This document shows, in pieces, positions 5,876 through 6,431 of a stretch of 6,431 nt of DNA. The notes beneath the pieces were generated by a model. It had not been told where the DNA came from, searched no databases, and worked only from the letters and a program-made list of their open reading frames with translations. The stretch is taken from NCBI GenBank assembly GCA_017540285.1, contig JAFYBI010000018.1, positions 1 to 6,431 of the forward strand. The letters are read 5' to 3'. How positions within the stretch are numbered: the stretch's first letter is position 1; each line of letters starts with the position of its first letter. This stretch comes from Clostridia bacterium. Its GTDB lineage: Bacteria > Bacillota > Clostridia > Oscillospirales > CAG-272. Made by a program: the position numbers and the translations under genes.

Positions 5876-5938
5876 TTTCGTTTCCTTTCTTCGGGGACGT
5901 GCCCCGTATCGTGTCGTTCGAACGGTTTCTCTATGCTT
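5876..5938 (-). other. Operon spacer with palindrome and small hairpin
   Basis: The 63 bases between the nagB-like gene and the 354-residue oxidoreductase gene hold a perfect 10-base palindrome, CGTTCGAACG (5915-5924), and a 5-bp hairpin, CGGGG-ACGTG-CCCCG (5892-5906). The hairpin ends only a few bases before the ribosome binding site. No T-tract follows it, so it is not a terminator, and I see no convincing promoter. It could affect mRNA processing or stability, or bind a regulator. Confidence 0.4.
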
Positions 5939-6431
5939 TTACAGCAGTTTTTCACCGCTGTCGGGATCACAGTACAGAACGGCGTGCGGGTGAGTGCGCA
6001 GGATCGTCGCGGGGCAGGACTCTCCGATCGGCCCGGTGACGGTGGCAAAGACCGCTTCGGCCTTCGACGGCGCGGGAACGGAGCAGAACATCGCCCCGGC
6101 GCGCGTCAGGGCGGGGATTGTCAGCGTCAGGGCGTATGCCGGCACATCGTCGAGCGCAGGGAAGCACCCGTCGTGGACCTGCTGCATCCGGCAGACCTGG
6201 TCCAGCGGGACCTTCTTCACGAGGACCGGATCATGGAAATCGGCGACGCCCGGATCGTTGAACGCGATGTGTCCGTTCTCCCCGATCCCGAGGACGGTGA
6301 TGTCGGCGGGATGTGCTTCGAGGAGCGCGGCGTACCGGGCGGCCTCTTCCTCCGCGTCCTGCGAAGGATCGATCAGATTGACCGATCTCAGGGGGACGAG
6401 CGCGAAGAGGTGTTCATGGGCAAGCGCTACT
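5939..6431 (-). CDS. nagB: Glucosamine-6-phosphate deaminase-like protein, C-terminal 163 residues
   Basis: Glucosamine-6-phosphate deaminase converts glucosamine 6-phosphate to fructose 6-phosphate and ammonia. The visible part runs from the right edge to the TAA at 5941-5939, and roughly 80-100 N-terminal residues are outside. The hallmark is VLGIGENGHIAFNDP (visible residues 46-60), followed by VCRMQQVHDGCF (79-90) with R81 as candidate phosphate contact, LTLTIPAL, and PSKAEAVFATVTGPI with K123, matching the family's phosphate-binding KAxAV segment. CPATILRTHPHAVLYCD ends the domain. Compared with E. coli NagB (DGHIAFNE), catalytic D141 is Asn (N52) and E148 is Asp (D59), while the ring-opening His is kept (H54). 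It is the first visible gene of the minus-strand operon; the promoter and any earlier genes lie to the right. Family placement in the NagB/6-phosphogluconolactonase superfamily is firm. True deaminase activity is likely but not assured, given the substitutions. The symbol marks the family. Confidence 0.82.
   Translation of the reverse strand, partial: VALAHEHLFALVPLRSVNLIDPSQDAEEEAARYAALLEAHPADITVLGIGENGHIAFNDPGVADFHDPVLVKKVPLDQVCRMQQVHDGCFPALDDVPAYALTLTIPALTRAGAMFCSVPAPSKAEAVFATVTGPIGESCPATILRTHPHAVLYCDPDSGEKLL

Overview
The window looks like a GC-rich Bacillota (Clostridia-like) chromosome segment. Three things point that way: strong AGGAGG-type ribosome binding sites, near-consensus sigma-A promoters with 17-base spacers (several with an extended TGn -10), and intrinsic terminators. 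GC is high almost throughout (44 of 60 bases at 3421-3480), but the regulator gene is lower (31 of 60 at 2221-2280). This taxonomic reading is inference. I see no insertion sequence, tRNA, rRNA or CRISPR array.

Left part (1-1341). A gene that runs off the left edge on the minus strand (1-296) and a five-bladed beta-propeller glycoside hydrolase of the GH43-like type (445-1341, plus) are transcribed divergently from a 148-base intergenic region. That region carries a good promoter for each direction.

Middle part (1342-2765). Two plus-strand genes each have their own promoter. The first encodes a 91-residue charged protein that I do not recognise (1488-1763), followed by a 10-bp-stem hairpin. 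The second encodes an XRE-type helix-turn-helix regulator with a second, winged-helix-like C-terminal region (1932-2723). A bidirectional terminator closes this unit and also the operon that converges on it from the right.

Right part (2748-6431, minus strand). This is one operon read right to left. It starts with a glucosamine-6-phosphate deaminase-like protein (nagB-type, N-terminus outside the window). Two Gfo/Idh/MocA-type NAD(P)-dependent oxidoreductases follow (354 and 288 residues), and N-acetylglucosamine-6-phosphate deacetylase (nagA) comes last. Spacing tightens along the operon: 63 bases, then 9 bases, then a 4-base ATGA overlap.

Together the operon encodes the classic deacetylation and deamination steps that bring an N-acetylamino sugar phosphate into glycolysis, plus two sugar oxidoreductases that the classic pathway does not need. 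Both NagB and NagA have changes at normally conserved active-site positions. The most interesting hypothesis is a variant amino-sugar or amino-glycoside pathway in which oxidation, or redox-assisted glycoside cleavage, precedes the Nag steps. The regulator next door, the GH43-like enzyme and the left-edge gene may belong to the same carbohydrate-use island, but nothing in the sequence proves that.
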